Below are positions 22,531-33,800 of a stretch of 64,000 nt of DNA, in pieces. Origin of the DNA: Yamagishiella unicocca (taxonomy: Eukaryota; Chlorophyta; Chlorophyceae; Chlamydomonadales; Volvocaceae). The translations under genes and the position numbers were made by a program. Numbering within the stretch: the first letter of the stretch is position 1; every line of letters begins with the position of its first letter. The notes beneath the pieces were generated by a model. The model did no database searches. It saw only the letters and a program-made list of their open reading frames with translations, and had not been told where the DNA came from. The stretch is from assembly GCA_003116995.1 (NCBI GenBank), contig BDSL01000104.1, positions 310,001 to 374,000 of the forward strand, in the 5' to 3' direction.

Positions 22531-24454
22531 TCGAAGTAGGCAGCAAGCATAATCGGCGGCGATAGCGGCACTAAATTCGACATAGAAGGACCTGCTCGGA
22601 GGGGCGGAGCTGCCCTCGTGGCACAAAGCGATGTCGACATGACCGGGCTGCACGTTGGTATAGTCGTACATGTTGCAGTGGGTTCCTCGTCAGCGGGCAC
22701 ATCTGGCACACATTGGTGTGCCGGCAGCAAGTGGTGTCGTTGCTTAAGGCTCCCAAATGTTGCTTCGATAGGTAGGCAGTTGACAAACTGATGCTGATGT
22801 CTGTTGTGGGTGGGGGGAACGAGGGCCAGGGTTGCGGTTGTTTCGGGGGAGGTGAATCTGGCGGAAGGAGGCTCTGGTGGAAGCCAGGGAGGGGGACTCG
22901 GGCCAGTGCTGTCCGGGGATTGAGCCGTTGTGCTCTGACGTGCGATCGTTGGGACGTGTTGGTGTGTATGCCAAGGGAGGGGGTAGATGGTGCCGAGGGC
23001 ACTGGCGGCGGCCAGGGGCGTGTTTCGGATGTGGTGATAGTAAGCGGCTTTGCACTGTGGTAGCCCGGGTGGGGGGCAGTCCAGGTAGGGGATGATACAC
23101 GTGAAGTGAGGTGCGCCATGACTGCCACGTGTGGGGAAATAAAATAAATTCGCGAATACACGTGTGGGGGAAGCGTGAGCTGGATGATGCGGTGTTACCA
23201 CCAGAGTTGAAACTGGGCTGGTTGGCGCCCAGGAGTAATGGCCGCATTTGGCCGGGATAGTGTGGGGGCAAAGAAGCCGCACACCCCAGCCTGCTGCTGC
23301 AGCCGTCGAAGTCCCGCCGCGGTAAGGCTTTCTTCATTCAGTCCCAGGTGTAACGTCAGACAGATAAGCATAATGGCATCCTATGGAAATCCAGGTGCTG
23401 CAGCTTCGTATGTAAACTAAACGTCCCGACCCGACATCCTCGTGTGCTTCTAAAGCACCGAGCCACTCGCAGGCGCTTTTTGACGCTCTGGCAAGGACGC
23501 AACCATCTACAGCCGTGGCGTTACTCGGCTGGTTCGAGGAAATGGGCACCAGCTCAGGAACCAAGAATAAAGGAGGACATGATGGCAATGGCGTCCAGCC
23601 TCCCGAGCCCGGGTGACGACCCACGGGTCTCTATCCTTGCTTATCCCCCGCTCCACATGGCACGCGGCCTGTGAGGGGAATATTTTAGGCTGGTCTGACA
23701 AGTATTTGAGTTCCTATCAGGTGCCATGACGATCTCCCAACCTTCCTGCCTTCACTCCTGAGACTGAAGCGCCCCGCCCTTACCCCTTGGAATTCCCTCC
23801 AAAGGCAGGTTGGTTCTTGGATGACTTGCAGCTGCTGATAATAAAGACAGAAAACGTTTCTTTGCATATGTAGCCGCAACGACGACATCAGGGCATGCAT
23901 TGAGCTATACTGTGTACGAATCCTAGCATCAGACCATAACGGCAAGGACCAACCAGCAGGCTGATGGCGATAAACGTGTCTGGAATCTAGGAAACAGCGT
24001 TAAAGGACCAGTCGGCTGTTGCAAGCGAACGCGCTTCCTGGAACGTGGTATGGCAACCGTTCTAAGGGTACCCTGCCGTACTCGAAAGCCCTTCGAAGTA
24101 ACGGAGAGCACACGTTCCGGTGTTAAATGACCAAACAGCTTATCTTCCCGTATTGTTTTCGCTCTTAAACGACGGACCTCGCTCACATATCTCCTAAGAA
24201 TACCTGACCCTGCTGAGGGACCATACACGCAGACTTCATCGCCGCGTTCCTGCAGTCTCTTACTCCAAGGCTCCTGTATACATTGTGGCCTAAGAGATAC
24301 CTACTTTAGGTGTGATCTTCTGGACTCCAATCATCTCGTCAGACGCATAGCAAAGCAAAAGTAAGTGCTATCTGCTTGCGTATAGCCTCGACGAGCTTTA
24401 TTCCTGGCAGGCCTTTGCTCTGGTGCGTTATGGCGTGGTTCTTGTTTACCCGGG

Positions 24455-27162
24455 ATGGGCTTTTCGGCTTTCGACAGAGGCTTATACTGGTGTGACTTTG
24501 TCCCTTCGACAGTGGGTTGCGGCGCATCGACGGACAGCGGAGCAAAGGTTCAGGTGCGTTTAATAGTCGAACATATCTGCGATACGTTGGTTCAGGTTTT
24601 CTCGCACGGGCCGCCTCAGCGGGTTTGCGCTTTAGTACCTGCTGAGCCACAGAGACAGCACTTTCAGGAAAAGTCGTAAAACCATACTCCATATCAGCAA
24701 GGGATTTGTACTTTGCTGCACGATCCGCGGCCCGCGGCCTACCGTTTGCTCGCCCTTCGACTTGGCATCTTCTGTGCTGTCTCGGCCTGCGGCTTAGCGC
24801 TACCTAGGCGACTAGTACGCATTCAAACCCCAGTGCTTCTGCTTACTCGGAATTCCCCTGTTGCATTAGCGATTTCTGGCTCTGGCTCACCCGCCACCCC
24901 TCCGCCTATCCTGACCACAGGCGCCGGTTGCAGCCTCCGCTAAAGCGAAGGAATCCGAGTCCGCCACCCCAGCATCTGCGGCTCCTCCTCCGCCTGCTGT
25001 GAAGGATGGCTCGTCAGAGTGGCATCTGCTGCAATACGTGGAGGGACTGCACGAAGTCACCCAAGGCATCGCACCCCCCGGGTATTTCATTGCGGTGAGT
25101 CTGCAGCATGCATTATTGGGCGATTGACGCGGGCCGGTTGAGAGATAATGCGCGGAGGTGGGTTTGCCGCGGCGTTGGAGACTGCACATGTCTGCAACCG
25201 GCCGGCCCCGTGCTGGCATCGGGGACCACGTTGTGGCGACGTGCTGGCGGCTGGATCGGGGGATGAAGGTCACGAGTTGTCAGACGCCGTCGCCAGAAGG
25301 ATGAATATCCACGGGGACTTCTTACCTTCCGCCGTTTCCTCGTTTGCCTCATTTGTCTCTCGGGGCGCAGATCCACGACAACAAGGGGCCCGGCTTACCG
25401 CGCCTGTCGGTCGTGTGCCTGGTTGACGGCTGTGTGGAGCCGGTGCGGATTAAGGACAAGGGCCGCGGCTTGGCTGACGCCCAGGACCTGGAATGCCTGT
25501 TCATGATCGACGCCAAGGTGGCTGGCAAGAAGCAGCCGCTGTACGTGGCGATGACGTCGACCGGCAAGGCGTTCCTGTTCAAGGTGGGGGGAACGGGCGT
25601 GTCGGGGTCGGCACAGCAGGGCGCTCGGCGCACATCGCACATGTGCTACGCACACGTACTGCAGTGTTTTGTTTGTAAACGGGTTTTCTTAGCAGCCCCA
25701 CATGCGTCTGCGTCTATTCTCCCAGGCGTCCTTGAAGCCCTCGCCCCTGTGTCATGCCTTCTCCCAGGTGTCGTTGAAGCGGCGCAAGTGGGTGGCTCAC
25801 GGTGTCAAGGTCTTCTTTGTGGCCCCCCTGCTGGGCTGGCCGAACGAGCTAACATCGAGGGTGCACGCGCCTACGTGGAGGATGGTCGCCTATTCATTGA
25901 GTATGGCAACCGCGGCGGCAAGCACCGCGGCAAGCAGATGACGCCGTGGGTGGCTCGTCACCCTATGGACATCAAGGCCATCCGCAAGGGCCGCTTCGAG
26001 GTTGACCCTAATGCGCTGGATGTGACCTACTGGCCGGAGTCTTTCGATAACGACCCTGATGTCCGCCAGTGCGCCGATATCGGCCAGGCGATCGGGATGG
26101 CAAAGTGGGTGCGGCATCGGGCAGGGTGGGCGGCCTGGGGCCTGGTCGTGTGCTTTGACTGCAACAGCGAAGGATTGGTACCGGGAAGTGCGATGTACCG
26201 GTTGTGGTTGCGGTTGGATCATCGTCTTAGGGCGTTTGAGGCAAGGTTTGCGTCGTCCCGCGCCTCTAGCTCTGCTGACGACCTTACGTCCGCTCTGACA
26301 GGTACGGGCAGCTGTTTGTGGCCGCCAAGGACGACGAGGCGGATGAGTGCAATTTCATGTCGTACATCATGGAGCGTCTGCCGGGCGCGCAGACGGGTGG
26401 CGTGGAGAACTTCAAGCCGCTGTTCCGAGTGCAGGGTGCTAAGGTTGAGGCCATATACGACATCACGAAGGTGCGCGCAAATACTTCCCCCCCATTCATA
26501 GCAGCATGTACTACGGTGGGATGTGTAAACCATGGATAACGCGTCAAGGGCCATTGGTTTTTGTCGTATCTCAGGAAGTTTTCAGTAGCCCTGTTTGCTC
26601 AGTCTCTCTCATCCTTTCCTGCTCTGCAGGACGTGAGCATCTTCGCCACGGACGACGAGAGCAAGGGCGCTTCCATGACCGTCATCCATCGCCACAGCGG
26701 CCTGGCATGGAAGGTGGCCGTGTGCCCGCCCGCCGGCGCCGACCTGGCGCTGTACGGCATCTCTGGCTTGTCACCTGTCGATCCCGCCATCCTGAAGACA
26801 AAGGTGCGTGGACGCGAGTGGTGTGCCTTGGCAAACCGGGGCAGGGGGCTTGTGATTCCCAGTCCAAATGCAGGAGCCTGGCGCGTGGCGCAGAGCCGAG
26901 CAGGCAGGATGACAATTTGGCGACTGGGATGCACGCACGCAGTTGCTTTTCCCACAGACCCGTTGTCGGCGTTCCTGAACCATCGCCCTTGCCCGCCCGC
27001 CCGCTCTTGTGCCCACAGGACGACAGCAGCAGCGAGTCCGATCAGAGCGAGGAGGAGGAGGAGGAGGACGAGCCCGTGCCGGAGCCGGAACCGCGGCGGG
27101 ATGACGACGAGGAGCAGGATGGAGGGTTTCAGATGTTCGGCGGTGGCCGGGACGAGGATTAG
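24455..27162 (+). CDS. Unrecognised protein with acidic C-terminal tail; apparent single-base frameshift
   Basis: No family recognised. Exons inferred at 24455-24553 (least certain), 24921-25094, 25371-25583, 25768-26104, 26302-26470, 26630-26803 and 27019-27162. They give about 436 residues if one base is restored in exon 4. Features in order: Ala/Lys/Pro-rich N-terminus, the segment EWHLLQYVEGLHEVTQGI, a compact-looking core (ARAYVEDGRLFIEYGNRGG, MTPWVARHPMDIKAIRKGRF, YGQLFVAAKDDEADECNF), and an acidic tail of Ser/Glu/Asp repeats ending in FGGGRDED. No signal peptide or membrane helix. At 25823-25828 there are six Cs where the inverted fragment at 19180-19186 has seven. With six, VFFVAP runs into a wrong frame; with seven, the frame and the phase-2 exon end agree. 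This is either a sequencing error or a true inactivating indel. TGTAA follows at 27303. Confidence 0.65.
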
Positions 27163-27302
27163 GTGATCCCTACTGCGGTGACCGTGATCTCAAGTACTGT
27201 TGAGACCTGCGGTGATGCCCTACACTGCCGCTGTTGCTGCTGCTTCCACAATAAGTCGGCGGCAGGGCTCAGCCGGAATAGGTTTTTTGTGGGGTGGGTG
27301 GG

Positions 27303-27307
27303 TGTAA
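27303..27307 (+). terminator. TGTAA polyadenylation signal, acidic-tail gene
   Basis: 141 bases after the stop at 27162. Confidence 0.55.
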
Positions 27308-28449
27308 TGCAGTTGAGTTCCCGGAGTGACCCAGACGTGTGGTGCTTGTGGTGGGGGCCGGCAAGCTCCTTGTTCATACTGGGTGGTTCGTGGGGACTGC
27401 CCTACAGGGTTTAGGCGCAGAGGCGGCACTTGTGGAAGGGAAAAGTGTTCTCCTTCGCTCGAAGCTTACGGCAGCGCTGTGACGTGCCGGTGACCAATAC
27501 GTGTAGAGAAACTACGGCGATTTGCAGTGGTGCCTGTATTGGGGTGGCCCCCTGTGATGCCGTTTGACGCGGGGCAGTGAGGTTCGTTGGAATATAGTGT
27601 GGGGGAGGCGGTGGAGGCAAAGGGCCGGCTGGCGACTGCGAACTGCGTCAGCACGATGCGAGCCAACCGTGCGCTGGGGCCTCACCGTGGCGCCCGTCTC
27701 TAGTGTGCCTGAGGGTTATGTTTGCTGCCCAGTGTGAATACCAAAAGTGACATATGTGCGGAACCCGTCGCCCTTGCTTGTTTGACGACTCGTGACGACC
27801 CCGTCTTTCCCCTCTTTATCGCCGTTGCGCGGTGGCGGGTGTTAAGGACCTAATCATTTTGCAGGACGATGGGGCAGAACTTCGGTATCTTATTAATGCG
27901 CGAAACGTTATGTATGGATTGGTGATGAGGTACTCTTAAAAACTGTACTGAGAGGCTGCACAGGCAGCTGCTGTTAGAGCCCCGCAACTGCAAAGTTGCG
28001 CAGGCTCCCTCCGCCCGCCCTGTCTACAGGATGGGCCTACCCTGACAGGTGATGGTGTGGGTACACATGTCCCGCGGCCGGGCGGGAATTGTGTTTGCAT
28101 GGATGTAAGAGTGGCTAATCAATCAAAGCACGCGGCCCTCATGATCATGGTGACCTCCTCGCAGTCACTCAGCACTTGTGATATCAAGGATTGCTACACC
28201 AGATGGGGTCGGGACCACAACACCAGCACAAATGTTCGGGCCTACCGCCGACCATTATGGAGCACCCGGGGCCGTATGGCGCGGACGGAAGTCCGCGTGG
28301 GTAATTAGGCCGCGGCGGCGCATTTCTGCACGGCGGGGCCTTATCAGGCGCAGCTAGGTGCCATATGACTGGGCCTCCACGAAAATGCAGCCCGCAATCG
28401 AAGGGCGCGCCCTGGTCAGAAGTTACCGGACTGTAAGGAAACCAGTTTG
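27308..28449. other. Intergenic region between convergent genes
   Basis: About 1.1 kb between the poly(A) signals of the acidic-tail gene (+) and the TruB-like gene (-). I see no coding signal, repeat or RNA gene here. Confidence 0.5.
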
Positions 28450-28454
28450 TTACA
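28450..28454 (-). terminator. TGTAA polyadenylation signal, TruB-like gene
   Basis: TTACA on the + strand, about 300 bases downstream of the minus-strand stop at 28751. Confidence 0.5.
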
Positions 28455-28750
28455 TTTTTGCAATAACAAGACATGACGGCAAATTTAGGCCTCGTGGAAT
28501 ACGACCCCCGGGATGGCGTTGATTAGGACGCAACATCTTGCACATGGCGCGCATGGGTACTGCACACGGTCAGACAGAGGTGATGTCGTGATCACGCCTG
28601 ATCAGCGCCACTTCCCTAGTCTACAAGAGTAAGTGTTTGATGGCCCTTCCTCGGTATGCCCTCAGCATCTTGCGCCGCGCCCGTGGGTCCGCGATCTGTC
28701 CGGTCACCACCTAGCCAAAACCCCAGCCATCCAGGCAGCCAGTCGTGTCG

Positions 28751-30363
28751 CTACCGCTTGTAGCGCTCCAGGAGGGGCAGCAGCGCGTCCAGCGCCCATG
28801 CGTCGTCAATATTGAAACTGCCAACCTCTGTCCGGCGCAGCTCGTCCACGCAGGCGCAAGTGCGCAGCCGCCTGCCATACATCGCTACCAGCGACCGGAC
28901 GTGCGCCCGGCCGATGAGAAGTGCCGAGAAGCGCACGGTGCGGGGTCCCCCTCCTCCACCATCACGACCAGCATTCCCGGAGCCGACTCGCGGGTCGGGC
29001 ATCGCGGCAGCGTCTCCTCGCCATACGCGGAACTCCTTGAGCTGCAGCTGTGTGGTGGTACTGAGGTTTTAGGGTTTGGAGAAATGCGGGTGGGGCGAGG
29101 AGAGCCTGTTAGCTTAAGGGCGCGTGGAGCCAGGGTTTAATACTGGCAGGGGAGAAAATTGGGAGATTGGGGGCCCACAATACAGCGTCGGCTGAGGTTG
29201 TCTGCGGTTGGGACAGTGTGGAACAAACCGAGCACCAGCTGCGCCTTTGGGATGAGTGCCCGTCCTCCTTTGACCGGTGCTCCTCTTCCGCCCCGACCAC
29301 GCATTTCCTCCAACTCTCCGGCCCCGCACCCACAAGTTGGTCCCCGTGTCCTCCTCAATGTAGTTGAAGCTGCTGGGAAGCTGCCGCATGCGGTACCGCG
29401 GCGGGAGCACCTGTAGTACAGCACCGCCGCCGCCGCTGGTGCTGGTTCCGAAGCCGTTTAGCAGCATGCCATCGGCGGCTTCCTGCAGTTCGTCGTCTGT
29501 TGGAGGTGGTCGCACGGGGGTGTGGGTTGGCGGTTGGCCGTTTGGGGCGTGGATGGCGCAGCACTGGTAACTCTCTGCGGGAAACCCACATCAAAGTACC
29601 GGACGTCCATCAGTCCACCCACGCCCTGCCTTCCCCATCAAACGCGGTACACCCCCGGGCCCTTCGCACCCGCCACATGCCGCCACGGCATCGCCCCCGA
29701 CTGGTAGCTGGGCCCCCGCACGTCCAGCGCCGCCGCCGCCCCTCCCAGCACAACGCTGCCCTCGAAGCGCTTGGCTGCTCTCTCCACACGCGAGGAGAGC
29801 CTCGTCGCTGCTCCGAAGCACAGGAGCATGAGGCCGCTGGCGGTGGCGTCGAGCGGCGCGACGCTGGCAACCTTGGCGGCGTGTGTGGCGCGCTGTACGG
29901 CAGTCACCACCTCCGCCACCTCCCAGTGCAGCGGCTTGTCGACGAGCAGGAGGCCGTTGGACAGGACGGAGTGGTGGAGGTGGGCCGGGAAGGTGGTCAT
30001 GACGGTGGGGAGCTCCAGGGGAGGCTGCTGCTGCTGTGGTGATGCTGAGGGTGAGGTCCTGGGGCCCGCTGCTGCGGCAGCTACTGCCGACCGCGCGGTA
30101 GCTTGGGAGAGGTATCGGATCACCGGGTACGGCGAGGTAGGGGAGGAGCGGGAGGCTAAGGCCTGGGGTGGTTGGTTTCGGAGTGTAGCGACAGCGATGG
30201 CGGCGGTAGAGGACGCGCGGGTTCCTGAGGCATTGATATGGTGCCTGGAGATGTTGCGAGGAACTGCTGGTGCAATCCGCGTTTGAGGGAGCGATGGGTT
30301 GCGGAGATCGGGCTGCGGCGGGTATAGGCTGCATGGCGCTGGGGCATACGCGTGGAGCTGCAT
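28751..30363 (-). CDS. TruB-family pseudouridine synthase, probably organelle-targeted
   Basis: Expected to isomerise uridine to pseudouridine in tRNA or other RNA. Exons inferred at 29653-30363 (or to 29644), 29330-29482 and 28751-29047 give about 386 residues. The first 120 or so are Ser/Ala/Arg/Pro-rich without acidic blocks, which is transit-peptide-like. Family landmarks in order: GLLLVDKP (138-144), PLDATASG with the catalytic Asp at about 172 (canonical TLDPxATG), FGAATRL, KRFEGSVVLG, ALDVRG, then QVLPPRYRM in exon 2 (canonical QxPPxYSA). Exon 3 has GRAHVRSLVAMYGRRL (canonical GTYIRSL) and ELRRTEVGSF. The aspartate and the VRSL arginine are kept, but the surrounding motifs are divergent, so substrate or activity may differ. 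The exon 1/2 junction is uncertain. The gene is divergent from the starch synthase gene. Confidence 0.8.
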
Positions 30364-30873
30364 AGGCGAGGAGCCTAGCGGGCAAGCCTACGGGAAAGCG
30401 GCCGCCCGCACCTCGCACAGCTGGGCGTACACTGTCTCATCAATGGGTTCGATAGATGGGCGTGTGAGGGCCCAGCGTTCGAGTGGGACTGCAATGGCAA
30501 AGGGTCCACTCCAGCCTACGTCAGCGCAGCGCCTATAAATTGGTTAAGTGAACATGAATTCTTCTACTTAAAAGTTTGAAGCTGTGCACATTGCAGTCCA
30601 TTGCAGTCTGCGTGTATGTCCCGCCTGACCGTTGCCGTACACGGTTGCCCACCGTCGTCTTATTATCAGGGTCCATTTCATCTGGGTGCGAGTGCAGGCT
30701 ACGCCAGGGTCGTGACGCTTCTGGCAGCGTTATCTAAGGCTGCATAGTTCACGGCTTGGAAGCGCGCGTATGCTGGTTTCCGCGTCGCTGGCCTAACGCT
30801 CGACCTTCGCAATTTCTACTAGCCCAACCGGTCTGACTACTGTGAGCCGTTGGATTGCCTGCGCGTTACGAAG
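30364..30873. promoter_or_regulatory. Divergent upstream region, TruB-like / starch synthase
   Basis: About 510 bases between the two start codons. It must carry both promoters. I could not identify a definite TATA box or other motif. Confidence 0.3.
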
Positions 30874-33800
30874 ATGGCCAGCATTAAACGGCTGGGAAAC
30901 ACGAAGGCTGTGGCCCGATGCGCGCATCCCCGCGCTGGCGCGCTAGGCCGGCTGGCTGCACCAACCATTCCTCGCACCGTCTGTCAGGTATGGATTGTCA
31001 CGGAGTCTCCGTGCGCACTATACAATTTTGCTCTGAACGAGCCAAGGTCTTATACCTGGATGTACAATTGCAGGTTGCCAAGGTCGAGGAGACCGTTTCA
31101 GTGGAGGAGGAGTTGCTGCGCCTGCGCCGCGAAAATGAACTCCTCCGTCAGCAGCTGGCGCTCTACCAACAGGCGTCCATCCCACCTTTGGTAGGGCTTA
31201 CGGCCACGCTGAAAAGCGCGCTGTATTAAGACATGCGTTGCGCTCATCCACGGCCTTGCAAATCGCATGTAAAATCAATATTTGTGGCAATACCGACCCG
31301 GCCCGTGGCGGTTGGCTGAGCGGTGTCGATCTCCACCTGGAGTTCCATCCCTGCCCTCCGGCGCTGGGCATCATTTGGACGCATAACACGTGCAGATGAA
31401 GATGAGGAGGGGCGCGAGGGAGGAAGCGTATACAGTCGTGATGCCGCTCCCCGCACAGTTCTTGCTCGACGTCTCGTCTCACCCCTTCCTGACGCCCCCG
31501 CGCTTGCTTTCGGCGCACAGCAAAGTGCCATTGTTGCTGTGCGAATCTCGACACACAGGAAAAGCCCCAGGCAACTGCAGTTGAGGTTCTGGAGCGGCCA
31601 GCCGTGGTCAAGGAGGTACGCCGGGTGGGGCGGGGTTGACGTTGCCGGAGGAGCTCTCGTGTGCCTCCCCATCCTGGCTCGGCCACTGGCGGTCCCCGGG
31701 TCCCGTTGCGGCCTCCCTGGAGGCCCCAGCTAAAGCTCCATGGTAGCTCCTTGCGTTCGGGGCTGTGCGGGGGCACGGAGTCGTGTACGGAGTGTTTGGC
31801 GATGGCGGAAGCGGGGTGGATTAGGGTTTCTTAGGGTTTTTAGGGTGGTCCCTGCCACAGCCCCTACACCTTCCTCCCCCAAATCTTGTCCCGCCCCTCC
31901 CTCGCCTCTCCGTCTTCCTCCGCCTCCCACAGACAAACCTTGACGGCGGCATTCTGTGGCCGACCCTCGGGGAGAAGTTCTGGGAGCGTGCTCCCCGCAC
32001 CGCCCCCGCAGCCCTGGAGGGCGGCGCGGCGCAGCAGGGCCCCCTGGAGCGTGACTCCAACCCCATGCACATCGTGCACATGACAGCGGAGATGGCGCCC
32101 ATTGCAAAGGTACGGCGGGGGTTGGCGAGGGTAGCGGGGGTAGCACGGGCGGGGGTGGGCAGGGGTCGTAGAGGAAAGGGTTCGGGGAAAGGGGCCAGGG
32201 GAGGTTGGAGCTTAGGAGCCCGAGGCGGGTGGCGAAAACGTCCTGACGCGGGGGGTGGGGAGGTGGGGAGGTGGCGAGGTGGGGAGGTGGGGAGCAGCCC
32301 ACCCACCCACCGGGCAAACATGAGTTTCTGGGTCCTACACAGTGCGCAGGCGTGTGTAGGACCCGCACAGGTAGCGGCGGCGGTAATGTTGGGCCTTTGC
32401 GAGCTGGATGTTGGGGAGTTGAGATGCTGTCGTCTCCGGTGCCGCCCACCCGTATCTGCCATCCATGCCCCCATCCTCCTCCTCCTGCGCCTGCTGTCGC
32501 TCCCTCCCCCCCGGCTCCGGTTCCCCAGGTCGGCGGGCTGGGTGATGTGGTGACGGGTCTGGCCAAGGCGGCTCAGGCCCGCGGCCACTCCGTTGCGGTG
32601 ATGCTGCCCTTCTACGACAGCCTGCCAGTGGACCAGATCGAGGGCCTGAAGCACGAGATGGACGTGGATGTCCCCAAGGGCTTCAGATGGGACGGAGAGA
32701 TGCGCGTCGGTGGGTGGTCGGATCTGATGGGGGGCGTCTTGAGGGAGGGAGGGGGGTTGGGAAGAGGGCATGTGGACAGGAGAGGTCGCTCCAGGGAGGC
32801 GCAGGTGGCCCCTCAACGCACCACACGCGGCCCCATACCCCGCAACTAGGGTCGTTCGCAAGTACACGCGCGCCCGGTGCTGGCGCCCGCGGCCCTGATA
32901 ACCCTCCACTCCCCCAGCTGTTACCCCCCTCCGGCCCCCAAGCTGTGGAACCCCCATCTGCGCCTCCTCGCAGGTCCGCTGCGTACCTCCGTCTTCTGGG
33001 GCAAGGTGCAGGGCTGCCCCGTCTTCCTCATCAAGCCAGCGGATGACACCAACAGCAACATCTTCCGCGGCGGCCGCATTTGTGAGGGGCGGCGCGAGGA
33101 GGGGCGGGGGGCGGTGCGAGGAGGGGCGGGCGGGCGGGACTCTCCCCCGGCAGGGATGTGGTGTGCCACTAGGGTGTTCCACCAGAGGCTCCCTAGGGAT
33201 CGCGGGGGGAATCTCGAGGGATGAAGCGGGGCGCGAAGAAGTGAAGGAAACACCACGCAGCACCAGCAGCATCAGCAGCCACCCGTCGTATGCGGCGCCT
33301 CTTTCCCATCCCGAACCCGACCCTCAAACCCTCCTGGTCTTCAGACGGCGGCTCCTACAACGAGATGGAGGCGTACATGTATTTTTGCCGGTAGGCCACA
33401 GCGGTGGGGGGCCGGGGGGTCTAGGGTCTGGGGCTTGGAGGGTTGGGGTCTTGCTGAGGCGGGGCAGGCACACTAACCCCTTGGCTTTCCCCGTATGACA
33501 CGGGTGCGCGTCCTCCGCTTCGCCTGTTATGACACCACAAGCCGGAATGCGAAATACACCTTTGCTCCAACGCACCTCACCACCACCACCACCACCACCA
33601 CCTGCGGACCACAGCCAATGAGCCCTACCACTCGGAGTGGCCCGCCCCCAACTCCCCACGTCTAACCCACCGTCTTCCTCCCGCCCTCTCTCCCCCCTCC
33701 CGCCCCCAGCGCCTGCCTGGAGTACCTGCGTGTGTCCGGCCAGCACCCGCACATCCTGCAGCTGCACGACTGGCACACCGCCGCCGCCGCCATGCTCTTC

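Larger units (their letters stand above)
19564..24226. repeat. 4.66-kb direct repeat, copy B
   Basis: Second copy of 13760-18418. Its left edge is fused to the inverted fragment (…TATGGTCC/CGTAACATGGG). Its right edge runs into unique sequence after GGGACCATAC at 24226, which is therefore the likely ancestral right junction. Confidence 0.97.

Noticed and set aside
25344..26501. 385-codon intronless gene
   Set aside because: It reads through two introns with clear GT-AG borders and only regains the true frame because of the 6-C run.
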